Assembly: GCF_003260015.1 (NCBI RefSeq)
Contig: NZ_QCXS01000002.1
Location: forward strand, 2,874,816-2,938,815
Direction: 5' to 3'
Source: Nakamurella deserti
GTDB lineage: Bacteria; Actinomycetota; Actinomycetes; Mycobacteriales; Nakamurellaceae
DNA: 64,000 nucleotides
Shown here: positions 38,203 through 47,545 of the stretch, one piece after another
Numbering within the stretch: position 1 is the stretch's first letter
Layout: every line of letters begins with the position of its first letter
Notes under the pieces: model-generated
What the model saw: the letters and a program-made list of their open reading frames with translations, nothing else
Database searches by the model: none
What the model was told of the DNA's origin: nothing
Position numbers and translations under genes: made by a program

Positions 38203-39012
38203 GTGCTCGCACCGCAACGCCAGGCCAGGATCCTGGAGGAACTGCACCGCACCGGAGGGGTGCGGGTGTCCAACCTGACCGAGATCCTGGGTGTTTCCGA
38301 CATGACGATCCGGCGCGATCTGGACGTCATGGCCCGCAAGGGCCTGCTGTCGAAGGTGCACGGCGGCGCGACCGTGGTCGACACGGCCTCCGCCGACGAG
38401 CCGGGCTTCGAGGCCAAGAGCGTCCGGGAGACCGCGGAGAAGCAGGCCATCGCGGCCCGGGCGGCGTCGCTGGTACGGCCGGGCATGGCCATCGCGATCA
38501 CCGCGGGCACCACCACGTGGACGCTGGCCACCCACCTGGCCGCGATCGCCAACCTCACCGTGGTGACCAACTCCCTCAAGGTCGCCGAGGTCCTGCACGG
38601 GCAGGGCCGGCGCGACCTGACCGTGGTGCTCACCGGCGGCATCCGCACCCCCTCCGACGGGCTCGTCGGACCGATCGCGGTGCACGCGATCCGTTCGCTG
38701 CACGTGGACATGACGATCATGGGGGTGCACGGCATCGACGAGCGGGCCGGCCTGACCACGCCCAACCTGCTGGAGGCCGAGACCAACCGGGCCTTCGTCG
38801 ACTCGGCGCGCCGCCTCGTCGTGATCGCCGACAACACCAAGTGGGGTGTGGTCGGCCTGTCCCAGATCGCGCCGCTGGAGTCGGTGAGCACCCTCGTCAC
38901 CGACGACAAACTCCCCCATTCCGCGGTCTCGCAGCTGCGCGACCGCGTCGGCGAGGTCATCTGCGTGTCGAAGGAGAGCTCGCTGTACCTGAGTGAGGCG
39001 GCTGTGTACTGA
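38203..39012 (+). CDS. DeoR/GlpR-family transcriptional regulator
   Basis: A 269-residue DeoR-type repressor. The N-terminal helix-turn-helix is VSNLTEILGVSDMTIRRDL, followed by the family signature KGLLSKVHGGATVVD and a sugar-phosphate-binding domain with TAGTTTWTLA and ADNTKWGVVG. Such proteins usually respond to phosphorylated sugars. The start is the GTG at 38203. It is divergent from ilvA (245-base gap) and 105 bases upstream of galE on the same strand, but whether it controls galE is not shown. Confidence 0.9.
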   Translation: MLAPQRQARILEELHRTGGVRVSNLTEILGVSDMTIRRDLDVMARKGLLSKVHGGATVVDTASADEPGFEAKSVRETAEKQAIAARAASLVRPGMAIAITAGTTTWTLATHLAAIANLTVVTNSLKVAEVLHGQGRRDLTVVLTGGIRTPSDGLVGPIAVHAIRSLHVDMTIMGVHGIDERAGLTTPNLLEAETNRAFVDSARRLVVIADNTKWGVVGLSQIAPLESVSTLVTDDKLPHSAVSQLRDRVGEVICVSKESSLYLSEAAVY

Positions 39013-39117
39013 GCCTCTTTTCCCCCCGTGCGGGCCCCCGGCGGGCGTCCGGGATGGGACGATCTGCGACGGACGTTCTCCGCCGCCGCGAGGCGGCCTG
39101 ACGACAGGTGGTGTGCA

Positions 39118-40077
39118 GTGCGGGTTCTGGTGCTCGGTGGTGCGGGATACATCGGCTCGGTGGTGGCGCGGTTCGTGCTGGAGGCCGGTCACCGGGTGAC
39201 CGTGCTCGACGACCTGTCGACCGGGCACCGCGACGCGGTGCCGGACGGGGTCGACTTCGTGCAGGGCGACATCTCCTCCGCCGGCGACCTGTTCGCCGAC
39301 GGCGGGTACGACGCGGTCATCCACCTGGCGGCGAAGTCGCTGGTCGGCGAGTCGGTGGTGAACCCGTCGCTGTACTGGCACACCAACGTCGAGGGCAGCC
39401 GGGCGCTGCTGGACGCGATGACGGCGCACGGGGTGCCCCGGTTGGTCTTCTCCTCGACGGCCGCGACCTACGGCGAGCCCGACGAGGTGCCCATCACCGA
39501 GGACTTCCCGACGAAGCCGACGAACACCTACGGCGCCACCAAGCTGGCCGTGGACATGATGATCACCGGCGAGTGCATCGCCACCGATCTCGCCGCGGTG
39601 TCACTGCGGTACTTCAACGTGGCCGGCGCCTCGCACGGCGCCGGCGAGCGGCACGGCACCGAGACGCACCTGATCCCCATCGCGCTGGAGGCGGTGCTCG
39701 GCAAGCGGGACAAGCTGACCGTCTACGGCGACGACTGGCCCACCCCGGACGGCACCCCGCTGCGCGACTACGTGCACGTCGCCGACCTCGCGCGGGCGCA
39801 CGTGCTCGCGCTGACCGCGGCCGATCCGGGCGAGCACCTGATCTGCAACCTCGGCAACGGCAACGGGTTCTCGGTGCGCGACGTCATCACCACGGTCGAG
39901 AAGGTCACCGGCATGGAGGTCCCGCACGCCGTCGGCCCGCGCCGCGCCGGCGATCCCACCCGGCTCGTCGCCTCCGCCGCGCGGGCCAAGGAGCGGCTCG
40001 GCTGGGAGCCCGAGCTGGATCTGGAGGCGATGGTCTCCGACGCCTGGGCCTTCCTGCAGAGCCGCCAGCAGGCCTGA
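39118..40077 (+). CDS. galE: UDP-glucose 4-epimerase
   Basis: A 319-residue extended SDR that interconverts UDP-glucose and UDP-galactose. The NAD site GGAGYIGS is at the very N-terminus, the catalytic Tyr/Lys pair is in NTYGATKLAVD, and LRYFNVAGA and GTPLRDYVHVADLA are diagnostic of GalE. The GTG at 39118 has AGGTGG about 6 bases upstream, which is why it is preferred to starts inside the previous gap. It follows a DeoR regulator and is convergent with an epimerase-like gene. Confidence 0.93.
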   Translation: MRVLVLGGAGYIGSVVARFVLEAGHRVTVLDDLSTGHRDAVPDGVDFVQGDISSAGDLFADGGYDAVIHLAAKSLVGESVVNPSLYWHTNVEGSRALLDAMTAHGVPRLVFSSTAATYGEPDEVPITEDFPTKPTNTYGATKLAVDMMITGECIATDLAAVSLRYFNVAGASHGAGERHGTETHLIPIALEAVLGKRDKLTVYGDDWPTPDGTPLRDYVHVADLARAHVLALTAADPGEHLICNLGNGNGFSVRDVITTVEKVTGMEVPHAVGPRRAGDPTRLVASAARAKERLGWEPELDLEAMVSDAWAFLQSRQQA

Positions 40078-40086
40078 GACCCGGGG

Positions 40087-41088
40087 TCAGGTCAGCCGGG
40101 CCAGCAGCTCCGCCTCCCGGTCGGCGGTGAGGACCCGACTGCTCGCCCGGGTCCCGTAGTCCGCCGACACCCGCTGGCCCCCGGCCGCCCACGCGACGAC
40201 GTCGCGCAGGGTGTCGACCAGCGGCCGGCTGGTCAGCCCCGCGGCGAACGCCCGGTCGACGGTCATGTCCAGCACGCCGGGTGCGCTCCACGCCGTCGGC
40301 ACCCAGAGCGGCAGCTCGCTCCACGGCTGCACACCCGCCCCGATCAGCAGCTGCTCGTCGACCCACCGGACGTCCGGACGGGACACCCCGGCGGCCGCCG
40401 CCGCCTGCTGCAGGAACTCCCCGAAGGTCCACGCCCGCCGGGGCCCGGAGGCGTTCATCGTCCCGGTGACCCGGTCGGCGGCCGCCCGCACCATCCAGTC
40501 GGCGAGGTCCCGGGCGTCGAGGAACTGCACCGGGTGCGCCGCGACCGCGGGGGCGAGCACGGGGCCGGGACGACCGAAGCGCGTGGCCCAGTAGGTGAAA
40601 CGGTCGGTGGCGTCGTGCGGCCCGACCAGCAGGCCGGCGCGGACGACGAGAGCGGTGTCGCCGCGGACCGCCCGCAGTGCGCGCTCGCAGCCTGCCTTCT
40701 GCGGTCCGTACAACTCACCGTGGACGTCGGTCACCTGCGGACCCGGGGGCTCCAGGACCGCGGTGTCCTCCGTGACCGGCGCCGTCGCCAGGTCCGCGTA
40801 CACCGAGGCGCTGGACACGAAGACGTAGGAACCGGCGGCGATCCCGCGTGCGCTGCGCTCCACGTCGGCGGGCAGGTAGCCGCAGGTGTCGATCACCGCG
40901 TCGAAGTCCCGGCCGGCGAGGGCGGCGAACCCGGCGGTCCGGTCGCCGAGCGCCTCGCAGACGTCGGCGGCCCGGGGGGCGGGGTGCCGTCCGCGGTGGA
41001 AGATCGTCACGTCGTGACCGTGCGCCAGCGCGGCGTCGACCACGTGACGTCCCAGGAACACGGTGCCGCCCAGCACGAGCAACCTCAT
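40087..41088 (-). CDS. NAD-dependent epimerase/dehydratase-like reductase
   Basis: A 333-residue extended SDR-like protein beginning MRLLVLGGTVFLGRHVV. The dinucleotide loop is GGTVFLG and the core continues with VFVSSASVYAD and a Tyr/Lys candidate pair in ELYGPQKAGCE. It resembles the isoflavone-reductase/CSP41-like group of sugar-nucleotide or RNA-binding reductases, and its substrate is unknown. ATG 41088 has GGGAG nearby upstream. It is only 9 bases from the end of galE (convergent). Confidence 0.82.
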   Translation of the reverse strand: MRLLVLGGTVFLGRHVVDAALAHGHDVTIFHRGRHPAPRAADVCEALGDRTAGFAALAGRDFDAVIDTCGYLPADVERSARGIAAGSYVFVSSASVYADLATAPVTEDTAVLEPPGPQVTDVHGELYGPQKAGCERALRAVRGDTALVVRAGLLVGPHDATDRFTYWATRFGRPGPVLAPAVAAHPVQFLDARDLADWMVRAAADRVTGTMNASGPRRAWTFGEFLQQAAAAAGVSRPDVRWVDEQLLIGAGVQPWSELPLWVPTAWSAPGVLDMTVDRAFAAGLTSRPLVDTLRDVVAWAAGGQRVSADYGTRASSRVLTADREAELLARLT

Positions 41089-41203
41089 GGCCCGACTCCC
41101 TCCGCGCCGGACCTGCGCCGGCCACTCCCTTCCTGCCACACCCGGCCACCGCCCGCCCAGCCGGTTTCGCCCACAGCGCACCCGGACGGTTAGGTTCGGA
41201 TCC

Positions 41204-41647
41204 GTGCGCATCGACCGCGTGACCGAGGCCGCCCAGGTGCACCGCGCAGCCGACCTGTTCGACCGGCCGCCGCGGTCCGCCGCGACCGCCGTCTTCCTGG
41301 CCGCACCCGGCCATCACCTCCTCGTCGCCTACGACGACCACGACGACCCGGTCGGGATGGTCACCGGCGTCGAGCTGACGCACCCGGACAAGGGCACCGA
41401 GATGTTCGTCTACGAGTTGGGGGTGGCGCCGTCGGCCCGCCGCCGGGGCGTCGCCACCGCCCTGCTGCACGCCCTCGGCGCCCTCGCGAGGAGCCGGGGC
41501 TGCTACGGCATGTGGGTGGCCGTGGACACCGACAACGACGCCGCGCTCGCCACCTACGCCCGCGCCGGCGCGCGTGACGAGGGCGACTGCACGGTACGCG
41601 GCTGGACGTGGAATCCCGACGACCGGGTACCGTCCGCGCCGGCGTGA
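41204..41647 (+). CDS. GNAT acetyltransferase, AAC(3)-I-like
   Basis: A 147-residue GCN5-related acetyltransferase. The acetyl-CoA loop is ELGVAPSARRRGVATALL, and the later YGMWVAVDTDNDAALATYARAGAR segment resembles aminoglycoside 3-N-acetyltransferases of the AAC(3)-I group. This suggests, but does not prove, acetylation of an aminoglycoside or similar amine. A TAGGTT hexamer ends 7 bases before the GTG at 41204 and no ribosome site is seen, so the mRNA may be leaderless. Confidence 0.78.
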   Translation: MRIDRVTEAAQVHRAADLFDRPPRSAATAVFLAAPGHHLLVAYDDHDDPVGMVTGVELTHPDKGTEMFVYELGVAPSARRRGVATALLHALGALARSRGCYGMWVAVDTDNDAALATYARAGARDEGDCTVRGWTWNPDDRVPSAPA

Positions 41648-41676
41648 CCGGCGTCACTGCGGCGTAACCTGGTGGC

Positions 41677-42714
41677 ATGCGGGCACCCTCCGGTGCGGCC
41701 GGTCGTCCCCGGGAAGTCCCAGCCGTTCCCGTCCCCGTCCCTCCTCCCGACGCCGGGTCGGCGCTGACCCGGCGCCGGTCCGTCGGGCTGATCGTCCTCG
41801 TGCTCGCCGTGGTCGCCGCCCTCGGCGGCTCCCAGCTGGTGGGGGTGGGCGTGATGGGGCGTGCGGCGGCCACCGCGGTGCCGCTGCCACCGGCCGTCGG
41901 CAGTTGCCTGCAGATCGCCGAGGACGACAGCGCCACGGTCGTGTCCTGCGCGGAGCCGCACGCCGGCGAGCTGGCGATGACCTGGCGGGCCGGGGTGCCG
42001 CCGGTGGCGGCCGGGGCGCTGGTCCGCTACCCGCACTTCAGCGTCACCCGGCCGATGAGCCACCCCGACATCGACACCCGCTGCATCGGGTGGGCCGAGC
42101 GGTACACCGGCTGGGACCGCTACATCGCCCGGCACGACGACGACCTCTGGCTCGCCCCCCAGCCGCTCGTCGCGGGACGGATGGTCCACGCGCCTCTGGA
42201 CGAGGCCGTCGCCACGCTCGGCTGGACCGGCTGTGCGGTGGTGACCGGTGAACCGACCTACGTCGGATCCGTCCGCGACACCGCCTTCGCACCCCGTTTC
42301 GGATCCACCGCCGCCCGCCCGGACGCGGTGTCGGTCTGCCTGCAGGTGACCGGGTCCGGCCTGGACTTCACCGACTGCACGGCGGCCCACAACACCGAGA
42401 TGATCGGCTCGGTCAACCTCACCCAGCGGATGATGGCCGGCCGTTCGGTGACCCTGGACCGCACCGCCGACGAGGTCGCCGCGGCGTGCCGGGAGCTCGC
42501 CGTCGAGCGCATCGGCCGGGCGGACCCCACGTTCGGCGGTCAGGTGGAGATCGTCGCCGAGTCGGTGTGGCAACGGTCGCTGCAGGACCACAAGCCGACG
42601 TCGTCGGCGTGGCTGATCCCGGACTGCCTGGCCCGGGTGGTCGGCGACGGGACCGTGCGTCGCAGCCTCGTCGAATGGGGTGAACAGCCGCTGCCGCTCA
42701 GTCCGACGCGCTGA
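41677..42714 (+). CDS. Membrane-anchored septum-formation-family-like protein
   Basis: A 345-residue protein with one transmembrane helix (about residues 36-60, SVGLIVLVLAVVAALGG) after a Pro-rich cytosolic tail. The exterior part has two similar modules, each starting with a Cys-containing GSCLQ.../VSVCLQ... strand and a C(A/T).PH/AH motif (VSCAEPHAGEL, FTDCTAAHNTEM). That is the pattern of the septum formation domain. A related two-module protein is encoded at 57266-58195. Its stop lies inside the 3' end of the opposite glucosidase gene (17-base overlap). Confidence 0.7.
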   Translation: MRAPSGAAGRPREVPAVPVPVPPPDAGSALTRRRSVGLIVLVLAVVAALGGSQLVGVGVMGRAAATAVPLPPAVGSCLQIAEDDSATVVSCAEPHAGELAMTWRAGVPPVAAGALVRYPHFSVTRPMSHPDIDTRCIGWAERYTGWDRYIARHDDDLWLAPQPLVAGRMVHAPLDEAVATLGWTGCAVVTGEPTYVGSVRDTAFAPRFGSTAARPDAVSVCLQVTGSGLDFTDCTAAHNTEMIGSVNLTQRMMAGRSVTLDRTADEVAAACRELAVERIGRADPTFGGQVEIVAESVWQRSLQDHKPTSSAWLIPDCLARVVGDGTVRRSLVEWGEQPLPLSPTR

Positions 42715-44350
42715 TCCCCGTCGTGCGCGACCAGACCGCCGACTCCCCCGGCAGCGCACCGTCCAGCGGCGCGGACGCGAGCAGCACCTCGCCGGCCGGC
42801 AGCGCCGTGGGGGTGGTGCCGAAGTTGACCGCGCACTCCCAGCCGTTGGACCGGCGCAGGTGCAGCACCTGCGGGTCCGGGTGCGCGACGGTGGTGACCT
42901 CGTTGTCGTGGGTCTGCAGGGTCCGGCGCAGCCGCAACGCCGCCCGGTACAGCTCCAGCGTCGAGCCCTCGACACCGTCCTGGGCCTCGACGGACAGGTC
43001 CGCGAACGCCGGCGGCTGCGGCAGCCAGCCGGCAGCGGCGCCGAAACCCAGCGACGGGCCGGTGCGCGACCACGGCAGTGGCACCCGGCAGCCGTCGCGG
43101 CCCTTGAGCGCGTGCCCGGTGCGCTCCCAGATCGGGTCCTGCAGCACCTCGGCCGGCAGGTCCGCGACCTCGAACAGGCCCAGCTCCTCCCCCTGGTACA
43201 GATACGCCGACCCCGGCATCGCCAGCATCAGCAGCGTCGCGGCCCGGGCCCGCCGCAGACCGGCCGCGCGGTCGATCGTGGGATCGGTGTCGCCGGAGGT
43301 CACCCAGGCCATCGGGTCCACCCCGGCCGGCAGGGCCAGTCGGGACGCGTGCCGCGGCACGTCGTGGCTGGACAGCACCCAGGTCAGACCGCCCTCCGTG
43401 CCGGCGTACTCGAACTGGTCGGCCAGCGAGGTCCGGATCACGTCCGCGACGGTGTCCCGGTCCCAGGGTGCCTTGGAGAGCGCGAAGTCGAAGACCTGAC
43501 CCAGCTCGTCCGGCCGGGCGTAGAGGTAGTTGCGGAAGCTGGTCGGCGTCCAGGTCTCGGCGACCGCCATCCGCGGCGGGTCGTAGGCGTCGAACACCCG
43601 CCGCCACGAGCGGTAGATCTCGTGCAACCCGTCACGGTCGTACAGCGGGTCGCTGCCGTCCAGCGGCAGGGCGGTGTCCAGGGTGGTCTGGCTGCGCAGC
43701 GGCTCGGTCATGTCCTTGACCAGGGCGTGGGCCACGTCGATGCGGAACCCGTCGACTCCGCGGTCGGCCCAGAACCGCAGCGTCCCCTCGAACGCCTCAC
43801 GCACCTCGTCGTCGTCCCAGTTCAGGTCGGGCTGTTCGCGCGCGAACAGGTGCAGGTACCACTGTCCGTCGGGCAGCCGCTCCCAGGCGGAGCCGCCGAA
43901 GTGCGACACCCAGTCCGACGGAGGTTCGGCGCCGTCGGGTCCGGTGCCGTCGCGGAAGTGGTACCGCTGCCGCGGGCGCGAGCCGGGCGCGGCCGCCAGC
44001 GCTTCGACGAACCAGGCGTGCCGGTCGGACGTGTGGTTCGGGACGATGTCGATGATGAGGCGCAGCCCCGCCGCGTGCGCCGCGGCGATCAACGCGTCGG
44101 CGTCGGCCAGGGTGCCCAGCCGCGGATCGACGTCGCGGTAGTCGGCCACGTCGTAGCCCCCGTCGGCCAGCGGCGACGGGTAGAACGGCGTCAGCCAGAG
44201 CGCGTCCACCCCGAGCGCGGCGAGGTGCGGCAGCCGGGCGGTCAGGCCGGGCAGGTCACCGATCCCGTCACCGTCGGCGTCGGCGAAGCTGCGCGGGTAC
44301 ACCTGGTACACCACGGCGGTACGCCACCATTCGGTGCCGGCCTGGGTCAC
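42698..44350 (-). CDS. GH13 alpha-glucosidase (oligo-1,6-glucosidase/trehalose-degrading type)
   Basis: A 550-residue glycoside hydrolase family 13 enzyme. The (beta/alpha)8 motifs are seen in order: VVYQVYPRSFADADGDGIGD, LIIDIVPNHTSD, GFRIDVAHAL (nucleophile Asp), MAVAETWT (acid/base Glu) and LSSHDVPRH (third Asp). It hydrolyses alpha-glucosidic bonds of maltose, sucrose, isomaltose or similar sugars inside the cell. The GTG at 44350 follows the LacI gene by 55 bases, so it is the last gene of the alpha-glucoside operon. Confidence 0.93.
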   Translation of the reverse strand: MTQAGTEWWRTAVVYQVYPRSFADADGDGIGDLPGLTARLPHLAALGVDALWLTPFYPSPLADGGYDVADYRDVDPRLGTLADADALIAAAHAAGLRLIIDIVPNHTSDRHAWFVEALAAAPGSRPRQRYHFRDGTGPDGAEPPSDWVSHFGGSAWERLPDGQWYLHLFAREQPDLNWDDDEVREAFEGTLRFWADRGVDGFRIDVAHALVKDMTEPLRSQTTLDTALPLDGSDPLYDRDGLHEIYRSWRRVFDAYDPPRMAVAETWTPTSFRNYLYARPDELGQVFDFALSKAPWDRDTVADVIRTSLADQFEYAGTEGGLTWVLSSHDVPRHASRLALPAGVDPMAWVTSGDTDPTIDRAAGLRRARAATLLMLAMPGSAYLYQGEELGLFEVADLPAEVLQDPIWERTGHALKGRDGCRVPLPWSRTGPSLGFGAAAGWLPQPPAFADLSVEAQDGVEGSTLELYRAALRLRRTLQTHDNEVTTVAHPDPQVLHLRRSNGWECAVNFGTTPTALPAGEVLLASAPLDGALPGESAVWSRTTGISASD

Positions 44351-44405
44351 GGTCGTCGTCCGTCCTCGAGGGTGTGCGGGCCCGGCAGACCGTACCGGAA
44401 CGGGG

Positions 44406-45425
44406 TCAGCGGGCGGCAGCCGCCGTGGTGCCGCGCACCACCAGGCGGGGGTCGACGAACTCGTGTCGCGCCGCGACCCGGGGATCGGCGATGCGCTCGA
44501 GCAACAGCCGGGAGGCCATAGCCCCCTGCTCGCGGACCGGCTGCCACACGGTCGTGAGGTCGTACAGGTACGACAGGTCGTGGTCGTCGACGCCGATGAC
44601 CGACAGGTCCTCCGGGACACGCAGCCCCAGGCCGCGGGCGTGGTGGATGATCCCCATCGCGACCTCGTCGCAGACCGCGAAGATCGCCGTCGGCCGGGGT
44701 ACCCGCCCGGCCTCGACCGCACTCCACAGCCGCCGGAAGCTCTCGGCTCCGCCCTGGGTGGAGAAGCCGGTCGTCTCGATCAGGCGCTCGTCGACCTCGT
44801 GGCCGGCGGTGGTCAACGCGCGCCGGAAGCCGGTCAGCCGGTCGGCGGCCGTGGTGAAGCCGTAGAGCCGGTCCGGGTCCTGGCCGAGGAACGCGATGGT
44901 CCGGTGACCGAGCGACAGCAGGTGCTCGGTGGCCGTCTCGCCGACGCACACGTCGTCGACCGACACCGCCGAGATACCCGGGTAGTGGCTCCCCAGGGTC
45001 ACCACCGGGACCCGGAAGTCGGCGAACTGCTCCACCGAGATCGGCACGTTGATGGCGATGACGCCGTCCACCCGTTTGTGGATGGACCGCAGGTTGACCC
45101 GGTGCACGTCCGCGCTGACGGCCAGCGTCGCGGGATACAGCAGCAGGTCGTAGGTGTGGGTGAGGACCTCCGACTGCACGCCCTCCACGGCGGAGGCGAA
45201 GAACCAGCGGGAGAACCACGGTGAGATGACGCCGAGGGCGCCGGCCCGTCCGGTGGACAGGCTGGCCGCGCTCGGGGAGGCGACGTATCCGAGCTGCTCG
45301 GCGGCGGCGCGGACAGACGAGCGGGTGGCCGCGGCCACTCCGGGGATCCCCCGGAGTGCCCGCGACACCGTCGCCGGTGACACGCCCGCCAGGGCGGCCA
45401 CCTCGGCAATCCCGATCGACTCCAT
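44406..45425 (-). CDS. LacI-family regulator of the alpha-glucoside operon
   Basis: A 339-residue LacI/GalR repressor. Helix-turn-helix IAEVAALAGVSPATVSRALRG is at the N-terminus, followed by an effector domain with SVDDVCVGETATEHLLSLGHRTIAF and LSVIGVDDHDLSYL. It lies within the operon, between the second permease (46 bases) and the glucosidase, so it likely represses its own operon. The palindromes upstream of the binding-protein gene are the expected targets. ATG 45425 is used; an extension upstream to 45566 would overlap the permease gene. Confidence 0.92.
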   Translation of the reverse strand: MESIGIAEVAALAGVSPATVSRALRGIPGVAAATRSSVRAAAEQLGYVASPSAASLSTGRAGALGVISPWFSRWFFASAVEGVQSEVLTHTYDLLLYPATLAVSADVHRVNLRSIHKRVDGVIAINVPISVEQFADFRVPVVTLGSHYPGISAVSVDDVCVGETATEHLLSLGHRTIAFLGQDPDRLYGFTTAADRLTGFRRALTTAGHEVDERLIETTGFSTQGGAESFRRLWSAVEAGRVPRPTAIFAVCDEVAMGIIHHARGLGLRVPEDLSVIGVDDHDLSYLYDLTTVWQPVREQGAMASRLLLERIADPRVAARHEFVDPRLVVRGTTAAAAR

Positions 45426-45471
45426 CGTCGGGGCGGGAGTGCCTGTGCTCAGCGCAGCGACCGAGCGGCCA

Positions 45472-46410
45472 TCAGCCCTTGACGCCACCGGCCAGCAGCC
45501 CGCGGACGAAGTACCGCTGCAGGCTGAGGAACACGATGAGCGGCACGATGATGGAGATGAACGCACCGGAGGACAGCAGCTCCCACTGCGTCCCCTTGGT
45601 GCCGGAGAGCTCGGCCACGGCCGCGGTGAGCGGCTTGAGGTTCGGGCTCGGGGCGAAGACCAGCGCGACGAGCAGGTCGTTCCAGACCCACAGGAACTGG
45701 AAGATCGCGAACGCGGCGATGGCCGGGATGAGCAGCGGCATCAGCACGACGAAGAAGATCTTGACGTGCCCGGCGCCGTCGACCCGCGCGGCCTCGATGA
45801 TGGAGCGCGGGATCTCGGTCATGAAGTTGTGCAGCAGGAAGATCGCCAGCGGCAGACCGAAGATGGTGTGCGAGATCCAGACCGGCCAGAACGAGTTCTG
45901 CAGGTCGAGGCTGACGAAGATGGTCTGCAGCGGGATCAACGTGACCTGGATGGGCACGATCTGCAGCGCGAAGACCGCCACGAACAGGATGTTGCGGCCC
46001 TTGAACGGGATCCACGCGAACGCGTAGGCCGCCAGCAGGGCCAGGCTGATCGGGATGATCACGGCCGGGATCGTGATGACGAAGGTGTTGAGGAAGAACC
46101 CGCCCAGACCACCGTTGGTCGTGGACAGCGCTCCCTCGTAGTTGTCCAGGGTGACGTGGAAGTTGGTGAACCAGTTCCACCACCCGGTGTCGCGCAGGTC
46201 CTCGACGGGCCGGAAGGACGTGATGAACAGACCCAGCGTCGGGATGGACCACAGGATCGCCAGGATGATGGCGACGCCGGACGCCCACGGGGACGACAGC
46301 TTGGTCTTCGCGTCCTGGGCCCGCAGCTGCGCCTTGAGCTTGCGCGCGGAGACCGGCTTCTCGTCGACGGCCTCGATGCGCGGGGGGATAACTCCGGAAC
46401 CGGCGGTCAT
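45472..46410 (-). CDS. Carbohydrate ABC transporter permease (MalG/AglG type)
   Basis: A 312-residue membrane protein with six transmembrane segments and the EAA loop EAARVDGAGHVKIFFVVLMP that contacts the ATPase. The N-terminal 45 residues are charged and cytosolic. The start overlaps the stop of the preceding permease (ATGA). No ATPase gene is present in the operon, so a shared MsiK-type ATPase elsewhere is likely, as known for many actinobacterial sugar importers. Confidence 0.93.
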   Translation of the reverse strand: MTAGSGVIPPRIEAVDEKPVSARKLKAQLRAQDAKTKLSSPWASGVAIILAILWSIPTLGLFITSFRPVEDLRDTGWWNWFTNFHVTLDNYEGALSTTNGGLGGFFLNTFVITIPAVIIPISLALLAAYAFAWIPFKGRNILFVAVFALQIVPIQVTLIPLQTIFVSLDLQNSFWPVWISHTIFGLPLAIFLLHNFMTEIPRSIIEAARVDGAGHVKIFFVVLMPLLIPAIAAFAIFQFLWVWNDLLVALVFAPSPNLKPLTAAVAELSGTKGTQWELLSSGAFISIIVPLIVFLSLQRYFVRGLLAGGVKG

Positions 46411-47444
46411 CGCATTTCCTCCGAGAGCCGCATCTGACGGACGTTGTACATGATGACGGGGATGATGATGATGAACAGGATGACCGCGAGCGCGGCGCCG
46501 ATGCCCTGGCCGGCGTCACCCTGTCGGAAGGTCTGGGTGTAGAACTCGTTCGCCACGACCGAGGTGTTGAAGTTTCCGCCGGTCATGGTGCGGACGACGT
46601 CGAAGGCCTTGAGCGAGCCCATCGCGATGGTGGTGAGCACGACGACCACGGACGGCCTGATGCTCGGCACGGTGACCCTCATGAACAGCTTCAGGCCGGT
46701 GGCGCCGTCGAGCTGGGCGGCCTCGATGATGTCGTCCGGAACGGCCTTGATCGCCGCGGACAGCACGGTCATCGCGAAGCCGGCCTGGATCCAGACCATG
46801 ACGATGATGAGGAACAGCGTGTTCCACGGGTCGGCCTGCAGGAACTGGACCGGCTCGAGGCCGAGCCACACCAGGAGCTGGTTGGCCAGGCCGGTCTGGG
46901 TGGTGCCCGCCTGGCGGTAGTCGTAGACGAACTTCCAGATGATGGAGGCGCCCACCATGGAGATGGCCATCGGGAGGAAGACGAGCGCCTTGGCGGCCTT
47001 CTCGAACCGGGTGCGGTCGACCAGGACGGCGTAGATGAGGCCGAAGCTGGTGGCCAGCAGCGGTACCAGGATCACCCAGGCCACGGTGTTGAGCAGGACG
47101 CGCTGGAAGCCGTCCTCGGTGAAGATGCGGGAGTAGTTGTCGAACCCGAAGACCTTCTCGGTCGTCACCTTGCCGTTGACCAGGATGCGTTTGCCGTCCG
47201 GGCCGATGACGTTCTGGATCTTCTGGAACGAGCGGATCACGGTGCCGACCGCGGGATAGAGCAGACCGCCGGCCAGCGCGATCGTCACCGGGCCGAGGAA
47301 GCCGACCACGACGACCCAGTTGGGGATCTTCGGCCGGTCGATGGCCCACAGGATGATGCCGACAATCGCGACGAAAATGAGGATCGCCACCACCATCACC
47401 AGCAATTTCTCGCCGGCCGAGGTGGGACTCATGAACCAATCCAC
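46407..47444 (-). CDS. Carbohydrate ABC transporter permease (MalF/AglF type)
   Basis: A membrane protein of about 345 residues with roughly eight hydrophobic segments, and the EAA loop in EAAQLDGATGLKLFMRVTVP. Two extra N-terminal helices precede a 50-residue extracytoplasmic loop, as in AglF-type subunits. The GTG at 47444 is preferred because AAAGGGG lies 8 bases upstream; a TTG at 47450 is too close to it. It pairs with the MalG-type permease. A strong hairpin precedes this gene. Confidence 0.92.
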   Translation of the reverse strand: MDWFMSPTSAGEKLLVMVVAILIFVAIVGIILWAIDRPKIPNWVVVVGFLGPVTIALAGGLLYPAVGTVIRSFQKIQNVIGPDGKRILVNGKVTTEKVFGFDNYSRIFTEDGFQRVLLNTVAWVILVPLLATSFGLIYAVLVDRTRFEKAAKALVFLPMAISMVGASIIWKFVYDYRQAGTTQTGLANQLLVWLGLEPVQFLQADPWNTLFLIIVMVWIQAGFAMTVLSAAIKAVPDDIIEAAQLDGATGLKLFMRVTVPSIRPSVVVVLTTIAMGSLKAFDVVRTMTGGNFNTSVVANEFYTQTFRQGDAGQGIGAALAVILFIIIIPVIMYNVRQMRLSEEMR

Positions 47445-47485
47445 CTGCAACGCCCCTTTCTTTGGTGCTCGTGTCGAACGAAGCG

Positions 47486-47520
47486 GGGGCGGCTCCCGTG
47501 ACGCTGCTGGGAGCCGCCCC
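47486..47520. terminator. Hairpin inside the alpha-glucoside operon, after the binding-protein gene
   Basis: GGGGCGGCTCCC (47486-47497), an 11-base loop and GGGAGCCGCCCC (47509-47520) form a perfect 12-bp stem. It lies between the binding-protein stop and the first permease start. Such hairpins after the first gene are known to end or stabilise part of the transcripts so that binding protein exceeds permease. Confidence 0.75.
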
Positions 47521-47545
47521 TTGCTTCAGCGGACCGGTCGGAGGA

